Positions 54,091-64,000 of a stretch of DNA of 64,000 bases are shown here, in pieces. The stretch lies in contig JAFFSR010000264.1 in assembly GCA_017163975.1 (NCBI GenBank), positions 7,421,001-7,485,000 on the forward strand. Reading direction: 5' to 3'. The DNA is from Anastatus disparis. Taxonomy: Eukaryota; Arthropoda; Insecta; Hymenoptera; Eupelmidae. The position numbers and the translations under genes were made by a program. Each line of letters starts with the position of its first letter. Position 1 is the first letter of the stretch. The notes beneath the pieces are model-generated. The model worked only from the letters and a program-made list of their open reading frames with translations. It did no database searches and was not told the origin of the DNA.

Positions 54091-55238
54091 ACATCATTGG
54101 ATAAATTCAAATTGAAATGAAAATCAATTTTCATAAAATGAGAATATTATTTACCAATGTGAATATAATAAGCTAATCTGAAAAAATACAGCAAGAATTA
54201 GAATCAATCATTTTCTAAAACTGAACTTAAGAATATAGATCAATAGGTACTTTAATTTCAACAAGACTCAAGAAATAAAATTCAAGTCAGTGACTATCAT
54301 CCGCTAAGTCTATAAAAGAATATGATCATTTACCTGTTTTTCACATTTATATTATTCATCTGTACTGTTATAAATAGAATGCCTACTCACCCTGAATCAC
54401 ACTATTTATAACTTGTAATAAAAAAAATTGTTATCACAAAGAATCAACCATTATTTCAAACAAATCTGTCAGGATATACATTCATACATGTTTTAAAGTA
54501 TCTGACACTCATATGAATTTTTATATGAATTTTCAATATAAATTTTTCATATGAATGATTCATATATTCAATAAGCATTTTTGTTTCATTTTTATAAATT
54601 CAAAAATTCATATGAAAAATTCAAATAAATAATAATCATGGTGATCATCTCATTATTTTTATATGGGAAAAGTATAAAAAAACTTCAAAATCCAACCTGC
54701 AATTTTTTATATGAATTTTTTAATATAAAAAAAATGAAACAAAAATATACATTGAATATAGAAAAAATTCATATAAAAAATTCAGATTAAAAATTCATAT
54801 TAAAATTCATATGAATTTTCTTAACTGGGTACTTTAAAACATGTATGAGTGTATATCCTGACAAATTTCTTTGAAATAATAGTTGATACTTTGTAATAAC
54901 ATTTTTTTTATTACAAGTTATAAATAGTGTGATTCAGGGTGAGTAAGCATTCTATTTATAACAGTACAGATGAATAATATAAATGTGAAAAACAGGTAAA
55001 TGATCATATTCTTTTATAGACTTAGCGGATGATAGTCACTGACTTGAATTTTATTTCTTGAGTCTTGTTGAAATTAAAGTACGTATTGATCTATATTCTT
55101 AAGTTCAGTTTTAGAAAATGATTGATTCTGATTCTTGCTGTATTTTTTTAGATTAGCTTATTATATTCACATTATTAAATAATATTCTCATTTTATGAAA
55201 ATTGATTTTCATTTTAATTTGAATTTATCCAATGATGT
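54091..55238. mobile_element. 1.15-kb near-perfect palindrome
   Basis: ACATCATTGGATAAATTCAA (54091) is mirrored by TTGAATTTATCCAATGATGT (to 55238). Arms of about 410 bases differ at only scattered bases and small indels. Each arm contains TTATAAATAG near CACCCTGAATCACAC. The centre (54505-54829) is a CATATG dyad-word block. No open frame of note. Confidence 0.7.
54505..54829. repeat. Dyad-word repeat built on AATTCATATGAATT
   Basis: CTCATATGAATTTTTATATG, TTTTTCATATGAATGATTCA, AAATTCATATGAAAAATTCA and AAAATTCATATGAATTTTC recur in a 325-base block. The right end on the minus strand reads CCCAGTTAAGAAAATTCATA, another variant of the shared terminus. Confidence 0.6.
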
Positions 55239-55239
55239 G

Positions 55240-55800
55240 ACAGCAATAATTGAATCTAATCATGAATAAAAACTTAGGAGCCATTCGAACAAATAATTAA
55301 AATCAGCATGTCACAGACATTGGTATATATTAATATTAAATTAATTCATTCTCATTGTCAGTGATATACGATTAAACTCATGTCAGTTTTGGATATATCG
55401 ATATACCATATTTTTTGAGGTTGTACATCCATCTATAACAATCTTCAAAATTATTTTCACTTTAATTACAATAAATGTATACTAGAAACATAGAAATGCA
55501 CTTTCTTAAACAATAATAAGATTTTTTTTGACTTATCATTGATACGATGATTTCATAAATAGACACATTATGTCAATTTATCTATTTTCAAATTCTATCC
55601 CACTTCGCAGTAAAACAGATTTGATAGTTCTGAAATTGAGTGATTAATTCTATATAAAAGAAAGTGAATTAACTAATTTTAATACAACTTGCGTAGTATC
55701 ATTTTGCAAATTATTTTGAAATAATTTCAAGTTTAAAACTTAAGAAATTCATCTAAAAATCACATTTTTCATTATTTTTAATTACATTTTAATTTTTTCC
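55240..55800. other. AT-rich stretch, nothing recognised
   Basis: No repeat, palindrome or open frame that I can support between the palindrome and the retrotransposon. Confidence 0.4.
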
Positions 55801-55815
55801 AAGGGATAGCCCCTT

Positions 55816-55880
55816 CTCCGCCTGTAAGTATTCACTGACAATGAAAATTTGCCCTCTCCGCCTGTAAGTATTCACTGACA
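55816..55880 (+). promoter_or_regulatory. 40-bp direct repeat in the retrotransposon 5' UTR
   Basis: CTCCGCCTGTAAGTATTCAC then TGACA occurs at 55816 and 55856, a period of 40. It is the first GC-richer sequence of the element. Tandem 5' monomers act as internal promoters in some other non-LTR elements; that role here is inference only. Confidence 0.4.
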
Positions 55881-56655
55881 CGCTGCTTCGGCTCTGTCTT
55901 TTTGTCTTCTAATACTTTTCATTTCACTCTGACGAGTGAATCTTTTTACAGAGAATCGTCCAGCTGGGGGTCCTCAAGGCTTGGCTTGACTTGCTTGCAC
56001 TTGTGCATCTGCATCTCTCGGACCCTGGACGTTTTTCTGTCTTCGTGCAATACTCTACCAGCATTGTCATTTTTTTGTTGCTTGTGCTGCTGTTGCTGAC
56101 GGTTGCAGAATGGCTGGAGCATTGCTGGTTTGTTGTTTTGACTGTGAAGTGGGGTGTTGAGTGGTGGTGCAGTGGGGGGATGCAGTTGCATCTTTATGGT
56201 TTATGCATGTGTTGCATATAGGTTATGCATTTGCTACATAACCTACAATATTTTTGGCGCCAAATTTACTATCTCTTAGGTGAATCTTTTAAGTGCGTCA
56301 TTAGTGGCTCCATCTATGGGATACCTTGTTTACTGTCTTATCTACTTTATGGATAAGTGACAGGTAATTAACATACTTAAGGCGCGTTTCCATCTGGACT
56401 TTTGATTTTATATATTTGATGCGCGAATTTTAAACAGCTTATTATGCTGCTTTTCTTTTACTATATAACTTATTTCTTTTATATTTAATTTTAAATGTGA
56501 TATACTTGGGCGGAGAGTTTCACAGGCCATCTTTATTTTTGTTTTGCTTTTATTGCTATTTCTATTTCTCTGACGCTGCTCTTGCTGCTATATTTTATTT
56601 CTTTTCTATTATATTTATTCTCTCACTTCTCTTGACATCTTATACAGCTTAAACC

Positions 56656-58518
56656 ATGTCACAAATTACCATCAAGGACTGCTGCGCCATCTGCGGTTTT
56701 TCCGCTGATAATATAAGAGGGTCGAAAAAATTAATACAGTGTTTTACATGCCGGCAGCGCTGCCATGTAAAATGTATGAAGCGCGTGTCTCATGATAACG
56801 ATGGTAATCCGAAATATGATTGTGAGAAATGTATAGCTGGCCGACTTATCGCTTCTCCCACTGCCCCACTCGCTGGCACTGGCGCTGGACTACGCAGTGC
56901 CACTATGCGAGGTGCTCCTATAGCCCGGCCTATCGTTGCTTTTACTCGATCACGGGGATGCTCACCTGTCGCACCGATTACGAAAGCTCAAGAACACTCT
57001 GTGATTAAGAAGAGGACCAATTCGCGCTGTTCTGCGGTAGCTGGAGGGGAACATAGCATAAGTATCAATTTAATTAATGAAAAATTTAGAGGTGGTGCTG
57101 CATTGGTCACCCCGGATAGCAATTTTAGTAAAGGTAAAAATGGTGGTCTTAAGCAGAGTAATGATGGTGCTGATTCTTCCTCAGTAAAGGGAGCTGTGTC
57201 TGCTTTGGAGAGCGCGCTATCCTGCAGGCTCGATCTGATTCAAAATGATCTTAATCGACTTCCGGCTCTTGAGAGCCATATTATAAATACTGACAAGGGT
57301 CTGCAGGATATCGTGACTAAAATGGAGAGTCAAAATGAAATTATTAAGAATTTACATGCTGGGCAGACGCAGCTGCTAGAGGAGAATCGTAAACTCAGGG
57401 GTATGATAGGTACTTTAGAGAGGGAGTTGTTGTCTGCTCTAAATGGCATGTATGAAAAGTTTTTCAAATCTCTCACGACTAATTTTAATAATATCCAGGC
57501 ATTTTTAGGTAATGAATTCAATGGAGTGGACAGCAACTTCTCTCAACTTATGACCGGGGTGGCTGAGGTGGTGCAGACCGTTAGTGATCTCACGGCCCAG
57601 GACGAACACTTAATCAACACCAACACTAACACTGATATGCCTGTAAATTCGAATATAACACAATCATTTAAACGTAAAGATAGTAGCTCTCATAACACAT
57701 GCACTGAAGCACCTGTTGATTTGAACGATGAACAATTAGTAAAAGCACATACAGATAGTAGCAGAGAGGCATCCTGTCATACTGTGAAGAGGTGTGGTTC
57801 TGGGAATAGTGTCTTGGTGATATCCAGCGGACTGGACTGCTCTGCGGCTAATGTTGGGCTGGAGGATTATGCTTGCGCTGTTCTGGGAACCATACTTCCG
57901 ACTTTTGAACGTTCAAATATTGTATCTGTTACTGAGATCTCTAATTCTGAAAATAAAAATAAGGGCAGGATGTCTGCTGGGCCTGAGATCGTTGGCGGTC
58001 CGAGTATTGCGTTCTCATTGTTGGTTAGACTTTCTGGAGATGACTTGGCGCAGAAGGTATTTATGGCTAGGCGTAGATTAACGGGTTTTTCGACAGCGGA
58101 TCTGGATCCTTCCTTCCTCAGCAGTTTTTCTACTACTAGGCACCATCCTTAAATATATATAAATGAGTATCTTGAAAAAAAAAAATATATTAAATTTAAA
58201 AATCTTAAAAAGTATGCTAAAGGAAAAGGTTGCAAGTTTGTTTGGCATAGAGGTGGTAAATTTATGGTGAGGAGGGAGAGAGGGGAGAGAGCGCACAAAT
58301 TTGAAAGTGAACATGATTTGAATGAAATATTAGATAAATCTAAATGTATTGTACAGAAAAATGTTAACGTAACTGATATTGAGAAACACGATGAAGCTCT
58401 AACAAATAATGGAACTACTGATAATGATAAATGTAAACCTCATAATAGTGGGATGAGCTCGAATCAGGAATTAATTGAAAATCATGCAATATCCTTAGAT
58501 AGAGCCTCTCCCCAATGA
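56656..58518 (+). pseudogene. Retrotransposon ORF1: PHD finger plus coiled coil (one stop)
   Basis: ATG at 56656 opens 498 codons to a TAA at 58150-58152, after which the same frame continues for 122 codons to TGA at 58516-58518. The N-terminus has a C4HC3 PHD-type finger: Cys10, Cys13, Cys29, Cys32, His37, Cys40, Cys56 and Cys59. A basic, low-complexity linker follows, then a heptad-rich coiled coil at about residues 180-275 that should mediate oligomerisation. Beyond the stop the frame reads INEYLEKKKYIKFKNLK and CKFVWHRGGKFMVRR, a conserved C-terminal domain of ORF1 proteins in this group. The protein would bind element RNA and act as chaperone in the particle. The single stop suggests recent inactivation. 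Confidence 0.8.
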
Positions 58519-61383
58519 CTGCGCTGGTCCTCTTCGGAGAGTCGAATAGGAAGGAGGGGTGAACTGCGCGCGTGCTTTCTGAATGTGACCTCTTTGAGAG
58601 CTCATATTGGGCAGGTGCGTGAACTTTTAAGTGGTTATCATTCTTACGACATATTTAGAGTTGCTGAGACCTGGCTGGGTCCATTTGTATCGGATGACGT
58701 CATTCAAGTCGGGAGGTACAAAGTGTTTAGACAGGACAGAAACTTGCGTGGTGGAGGAGTTGCGTTGTATATTAAGGATAATCTAAAATGCACTATTTTG
58801 GCCTCTTCGGAGACGCAAACTAGTAATAGTAGCGGTAAGCGGGAGGTGCCTGAATATATTTTCTGTTCTGTGCAAGTTGGCGGCTCCGAGCCCGTGCTAG
58901 TTTCTGTCATTTATCGTCCTCCTGCTGTTTCGTTTATTAGAAACTCTAATTTGTTGATTGATTTGAGAAATTTTTGTTCGGACTATTCCCATAAAATTAT
59001 AATGGGGGACTTGAATGCCGATCTCTTTAAAGAGAGCAGTGATGCCAAGTTTCGTAGTAAGCTGTCGGCTGAGCTTTCGTTACAGTTGGTCCAGCACGGT
59101 GCTACGCATCATATTCCTACGTTTCACACGTGGATTGACCTGATATTTGTTGATGACAACGACGTGGTGCTTGATGCACGGAACCTACCGGCCAGCTTTC
59201 ACAGTCGGCATAATTTGATTGACGTCTGTTTGCCTTGCAACACTATAACTTTAGATTAAAAACCTATCATGTATAGAAACTATAAAAATATTTGTCCAAC
59301 TGCATTGAGAGAGGAACTTGCCGGCTGTGATTGGTTGCCGCTTATGACTGACACAGTTGACCCTGAATCTGCACTTGGTTGCCTCTGTGACAATCTCACT
59401 GCTGCAATCGAGAATTTGGCGCCACTGAAAGCGCTCAAGCCTAATAAGAATAAGTTTCCATGGGTAGATGAAGAATTGTCACGGATGCGGCGTAAGAGAG
59501 ATGCTACATATCGTAGATACAAACGGACAGAAGACAAGCAGTATCTCCTTGAATTTCTGCGGTTGCGTAGGGTGGTAGACGAACGCACGGACCATGCTAA
59601 GACTGCTTATATTCACAATAGACTGTTTGATGCTCTTGCGGGTGATAATGTCTGAAAGGAGTTGAGAGACCTGGGACTGCTATCCGGACCTCAAGGGGAT
59701 TTGAATGGATTCACTCCGAATGAGCTTAATGCGCACTTTGCTGGGGTGTCAGTCTCGCCGCAGGAGGATAGTGAAGAGCGATTGAGAATTCTTTCTCAAT
59801 GCAATGAAAGTGGCTTCACCTTTAAACCAATTAGTTTTAATGATGTTGTTCTTGCAATTTCACATTTTTCCTCACAGGCTTGTGGTGAGGATGGCATCCC
59901 GCAAAGCGTGATAGTTAAAGCTTTACCATTTATTGGTGAACATCTTGTGACTCTGTTCAACTCCTCTTTTGCACGGGGGGTCTTCCCTTGCCGTTGGAAG
60001 CAAGCACGTATTATACCATTGGAAAAGTGTGCTGCACCTAAGCAGCCAAAAGATTTTAGGCCTATAGCCATCTTATGTTTTCTTTCGAAGGTTCTTGAGA
60101 AGATCGCCCATGACCAACTGCAGGAGTACATTGCATCCAAAAAATTGCTCGATCCTATGCAGACGGACTTCAGGAAAAACCATTCTACGCAGACTGCTGT
60201 ACTTAAGCTTACAGACGATATAAGGTCAGGTCCAGACAGAAAACTTGTCACGTTACTGCTACTTTTTGACTTTAGTAAGGCATTCGACACGATCTCTTCC
60301 TCCAAACTTCTTGCGAGGCTTAGATCGATGGGGTTCTCCAGGGCCGCACTTGGATGGATTAACTCCTATTTATCAGGTAGGAAACAAATGGTTTTCACAC
60401 ATTTAAAGGAGGAATTGAATTGGCTAACAACCAATCTAGGAGTACCTCAGGGTTCGGTGCTGGGGCCTCTGTTGTTTTGCCTTTACATAAATGACGTACG
60501 TGACGCACTGGACTCTGGTTGCGTCGGGCATCTGCTGTATGCGGATGATCTTCAAATTCATACACAGGTCCCTTATGATGATGTGGACGAGGGGATTCGT
60601 ATTTTACAGAGGGCGGCCAGGGCGGTGTCGGGGTGGGCTGCTGGTGTTTCTCTCACTTTGAATGCTAGTAAAACAAAAGCGATCGTCTTTGGAAGTAATC
60701 GTTTTATTGAAAATTTTTATTTGGGTGAGCCAAGGACGATTGACCTGGGGAGCGGTATCGGTATTCCTTTCTCTGACACCGTTACGAGCCTTGGTGTTGT
60801 ACTCGACTCTAAACTGTCGTGGGGACCGCATATTAATATGTTGACTAAAAAATTCAATAGAGTGATTTATAGCCTGCGGTTTTTCCGTCGGTACACCACT
60901 GAGGCTCTGCGTAAGCAGCTCGCAACCGCCCTGCTGTTTCCACATCTTGATTACTGCTCAGTGGTTTTGCTCGATGCTCCGCAGGAGTTACGAAGACGGC
61001 TACAGACAATGCAAAATTCATGTGTGAGATATGTATTAGGCGTGAGAGTGGGTGATCACATCTCTCCCCATAGACATGCTTTGGGTTGGCTACGTACTGA
61101 TTCGAGGAGACAGTATTTTATGGCTGTACTTATGTACAAAATCGTACGTATGAATACTCCCGAATATCTAGTGGGTCTCTTCACTAGATATATACCCAGA
61201 GCGACCACTAGGGGTGAGATTAAAGATCTTGCGGTGCATTTCATGCGCACTGAGACTGGAAGAAATTCCTTTCAAGTTCAAGGTGCGCATTTTTGGAACT
61301 CCCTACCTGCTGATATTAAAAATCTTCCATCAATCAGCAGGTTTAAAGCCGCTCTGAGGAGGTTTTTACTCGACCTCGATTAA
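58515..61383 (+). pseudogene. Retrotransposon ORF2: AP endonuclease and reverse transcriptase (broken)
   Basis: The likely start ATG (58515-58517) overlaps the ORF1 stop as ATGA. After 15 codons a frameshift in a G run (58556-58560) leads into the frame that holds the rest. Endonuclease motifs: AETWL, GGGVALYIKD, VIYRPP, GDLNADL and FHSRHNLID. Stops are TAA 59257-59259 and TGA 59653-59655; copy 1 has TGG at the latter place. Reverse transcriptase motifs: FRPIAILCFLSKVLEKI, FDFSKAFDT, GVPQGSVLGPLLFCLYI and catalytic YADD at 60538-60549. The C-terminal extension runs to TAA at 61381-61383. ORF2 nicks target DNA and copies element RNA; this copy cannot make the whole protein. Confidence 0.88.
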
Positions 61384-61912
61384 ACAGTATTATTTTCGGA
61401 CTATATCATATGTGTGAATTTATTATGTGATGTACCCTTTATAGATTTAAGGCATGATTGTATTTATTGGTGTGTATGTAGGATGGGTGTGCATAGAGTG
61501 AATGATTATATTTTTATCAGATTGACTTGTACATAACTGTACATTCAACTTTGCTGTGATTTTAACTTACTGTATACTGCTGATATTTCGACTGCGCTCT
61601 TTACACGCTTAATTTCATGTAATTGTTTTGACTGATAGATATTGAGACTGATTTTTAACTATATTATTTATACTTTTTGCGTGTATTTATTCGTGTTATC
61701 TGTGATATCACTTTTATTTAATTTATTGACTTACTATTACAGTATTACTATCTCTATTATGTTTTATGACTGTGATATCATACTGTACTATTTTGAAATT
61801 ATATATGCAAGGCTATTTAAAGTATTTTTATGTATTTTTTCAACTCTATTTGTAATTTTACACGCTTTTTTGTAATTATAATACAAAATAAACAATATCT
61901 AATCTAATAATA
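61384..61912 (+). other. Retrotransposon 3' UTR
   Basis: It shares ATAGATTTAAGG, TGTGATATCA and ATACAAAATAAA-like words with 6892-7360 of copy 1. It ends in a short ATCTA-type tract. Confidence 0.7.
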
Positions 61913-62339
61913 ATAGCCTAGGATGTCCACTCTGAAATTTTTAGGCTATATTTATACATATATTACCTGCTTCGATGAGTTTTTTGGACATGGGATCATG
62001 GTTCGAACCTTGAAAAGTGGTATTTTAATGTTTTAACTGACTTTAGCTCAGCGGATGGCTACATTAGCACCTATGAATTACTTTTTCCTCAAAATTTAGA
62101 ATATTTTGAACAAAAAAGTTTCTCAGTAATATATTCTCAAAACGCAACCCAACCGAGTAATTTAAGCCTTAAATTAGTCAAAAATATGGTTTTAGCCCAA
62201 CTTCGAAGCTTTGTAGCTCTGAGAATATGTACTAAAGAGATCTATAAAAATTTTGAGTAGTTCATAATATGGAAAAGAACCATTATACTAATTTTAAGCG
62301 AAAAAAAATTTTTCGTCCTTCGATTTGGCAGAGAATGGG

Positions 62340-62340
<1 letters not shown>
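61913..62340. other. Unassigned AT-rich stretch
   Basis: Contains GGTTCGAACC at 62013 and TTTAGCTCAGCGGATGG at 62044, resembling tRNA B and A boxes but in the wrong order for one gene. Otherwise nothing recognised. Confidence 0.3.
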
Positions 62341-62385
<45 letters not shown>

Positions 62386-62800
62386 ATATTATATAGTTGT
62401 AAGGAAATTTTCTACGACCAAGGTCCTCCCCTTCTCTTCTTTTCCTCATCATCTTACCTAATTTTGATCCTCTTTTTTTTTCCTTATTTTTTACGTTATT
62501 TTACGTTATTTATTCCTCTTTCTTTTCTTTTCCTTTTCCCTTCCTCCCCTCTTCTTTTTCTCTTCTTTTGAGTTTCCTCATGCCTTCATTTTCTCTTCCT
62601 TTTCTCTTCCTCAAAAAATCCATCACTTTTTTCCGTGATTTTTACGTTATTTTAGGTCATTTTTGCTCCTCCTCAGGTAAATCCTCAAATTTTACCTTTT
62701 TTTTGTGTTATTTTACGTTATTTTACGTTTTTGTTCCTCTTCCTTAGCTGCTCCTTAGCTCATCCTCTTTGATCCTCAATTTCATTCAAATTCTACTGCT
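62341..62800. repeat. (TA)n-headed pyrimidine-rich repeat, copy 2
   Basis: (TA)n at 62343-62383, ATATAGTTGTAAGGAAATTT then TCTACGACCAAGG, then CTTTTC-rich DNA with TTACGTTATTTTACGTTATT. Same order as 32337-32790. Confidence 0.55.
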
Positions 62801-62802
62801 TT

Positions 62803-63452
62803 TACTTTAAATATATAGAACAAACATATTAAGTTAATAATTTTTATGATAAATTTTATAAAATTTTATACAATTATTGTTTAAAAGAATAAATGACATC
62901 AAACATGGTAAAATGGAAATTTCGCAAGCCTCCTGTGCGTAAGCGCGCCAACCTCCACTACTAAGTAAAACTGTAAAACATATTAATTCATTGAAATTAT
63001 TTTTAATTCAAAATGTTCTTTTAACATTATAATTTTTATATTTTAATTAGATCAATGTTTTTTAATATTTTGATTATTACTTTGAATTATTTTATAATGG
63101 GTATCTAATGAATCAAGTGTACCACTTGTAACGAGGATAAAAAACTACTCGTATACTATGATATAGTATACGCATATATCCATCTTCGTTGTGAGTCGCA
63201 CAGCACAACGTAGATTTTTATGCTTGATGTGTGAGTATAAGAGTGAGACGGAGAGAGTCTGTGCTAATTTTTATTGTTTGCACCTACTACTTCTACTTTA
63301 AATATATAGAATAAATATATTAAGTTAATAATTTTTATGATAAATTTTATAAAATGTACAATTATTGCTTAAAAGAATAAATGACATCAAACATGGTAAA
63401 ATGGAAATTCCGCAAGCCCCCTGTGCGCAAGCGCGCCAACTTCCACTACTAA
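62803..63452. repeat. Direct repeat pair of about 165 bases
   Basis: AATATATAGAACAAACATAT to GCGTAAGCGCGCCAACCTCC and ACTACTAA (62810-62965) recurs with few changes at 63300-63452. Each ends with TGCGCAAGCGCG, a small hairpin, then CCACTACTAA. The second copy abuts the helicase coding remnant. Confidence 0.6.
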
Positions 63453-64000
63453 TTATTTTGTTGAAGATTTTAATGAAAATATAGAAAATAATGCTTTATT
63501 TGAACTTAATAATATTTTTATTAATGAATATATATCTTGTAAAGATTTTGGTTTACCTGAACCAAAAATAAATTCAATTACTTTGAACAATAATCATCAT
63601 GATGAAATAGAAAGCAAAAAAAAATTTTAAATTAATGTATAATAAATTAAACGATGAACAAAAATTAATTTTTGAAATTTTAACTGAAAAAGATAATAAA
63701 AAAATATATTTTATTGATGGTCCTGGAGGAACAGGAAAAACTTTTTTATACAAGATTTTAATATTTTATTTTATATCAATTAATAAAAAAATTTTGTCTA
63801 CGGCTTGGACTGGTATTGCATCTACTTTATTACCTAAAGGAATGACAAGTCATAAGACTTTTAGATCACCTTTAAATTTAAATACAATTAAAAATGCATT
63901 TTTAGAATTACAATCAGATAAAAAAAAATTAAGAGAAGCTGATATAATAATATGGGATGAAGCATCAATGATTCCAAAAAAGCATTAGAAATAGTTCATA
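63451..64000 (+). pseudogene. PIF1-like helicase fragment, Helitron type
   Basis: Frame 1 (63451-63628) ends CKDFGLPEPKINSIT, the linker usually found before the helicase. After an indel in an A run (about 63620-63635) frame 2 gives LNDEQKLIFEIL, Walker A GPGGTGKT (63719-63742), LSTAWTGIASTLLPKGMTSH and Walker B IIIWDEASM (about 63941-63970). It then shifts frame again in an A run (63976-63983), because the next frame continues KALEIVH to the window edge. The order matches PIF1-family helicases of Helitrons, which unwind DNA during rolling-circle transposition. The Rep nuclease domain is not seen. At least two frameshifts make it a pseudogene; more of the domain should lie beyond 64000. Confidence 0.75.

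Larger units (their letters stand above)
55808..61912 (+). mobile_element. Near-full-length CR1/L2-type non-LTR retrotransposon
   Basis: 5' UTR about 55808-56655, ORF1 56656-58518, ORF2 58515-61383, 3' UTR to about 61912, ending AATATCTAATCTAATAATAA rather than poly(A). Base composition is clearly less AT-rich than the flanks. Two ORFs with a PHD-finger ORF1 and an APE endonuclease plus RT ORF2 are typical of CR1-group elements. Relative to copy 1 (4817-7388) it is better preserved, with one stop in ORF1 and one frameshift plus two stops in ORF2. The exact 5' end and target duplication are uncertain. Confidence 0.85.

Noticed and set aside
61642..61875. Hydrophobic 77-codon frame
   Set aside because: Lies in the retrotransposon 3' UTR, and the corresponding region of copy 1 is not open.
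62010..62075. tRNA gene
   Set aside because: B-box-like GGTTCGAACC precedes the A-box-like TTTAGCTCAGCGG on the plus strand, the wrong order, and no cloverleaf forms.

Overview
The window is AT-rich eukaryotic DNA made almost entirely of mobile elements and repeats. I recognise no host protein-coding gene with introns, no rRNA and no intact tRNA gene. CR1/L2-type retrotransposons, hAT, Tc1-like, TTAA-target and Helitron-type remnants, long foldback elements, many MITEs and simple-sequence arrays together suggest an arthropod, most likely an insect. A parasitoid hymenopteran is my guess, but nothing here proves it. Coding sequence survives only as transposon or virus-derived open reading frames, nearly all broken.

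Layout. 0-9 kb: tRNA-like repeat, decayed hAT 3' end, a 1.6-kb palindrome, and a 5'-truncated CR1-type retrotransposon inside a repeat built of GAAATATTTC words. 8.9-9.3 kb: four tandem hairpins with invariant cores and covarying stems, the most unusual signal in the window. 10.4-12.9 kb: an element with eight ~163-bp tandem units inserted in another tandem repeat. 13.9-19.3 kb: two nested foldback elements; the inner one holds 3.6 kb of a 15-bp minisatellite that flips orientation at its centre. 21.4-23.6 kb: a Tc1-like element with long terminal inverted repeats (TIRs) and a nested MITE. 25.9-30.7 kb: two related palindromic elements, each with a cysteine-rich coding remnant and each hit in one arm by a TTAA-target MITE; the other arm preserves the empty site. 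33.4-34.4 kb: an element with GC-rich ends. 34.7-43.3 kb: an 8.6-kb foldback whose arms are filled with GAGACG satellite, interrupted by a 5'-truncated L2-type retrotransposon. 43.4-46.8 kb: two abutting TTAA elements, a Ulp1-like protease pseudogene and a viral-type glycoprotein remnant. 46.8-48.6 kb: a second copy of the 13.9-kb foldback carrying a solo LTR. 49-55.2 kb: dyad-word elements and MITEs, ending in a near-perfect 1.15-kb palindrome. 55.8-61.9 kb: an almost full-length CR1-type element with ORF1 and ORF2, each broken by only a few mutations. 62.3-64 kb: a repeat begun by (TA)n, then a Helitron/PIF1-type helicase fragment that runs off the window.

Two themes link the pieces. First, many unrelated-looking inverted-repeat elements end in a CCC[T/A][A/G/C]TT/G-AAAA-like terminus and are filled with a reiterated short perfect palindrome particular to each family (CACGTG, AGATCT, GACGTC, CATATG and others). 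Second, a clan of TTAA-target MITEs shares a GAGNAGGCCG...CTCTGTCCTTGTCTAAT end. Nesting gives a clear relative order of insertions. Nothing suggests that the genes cooperate in a host pathway.
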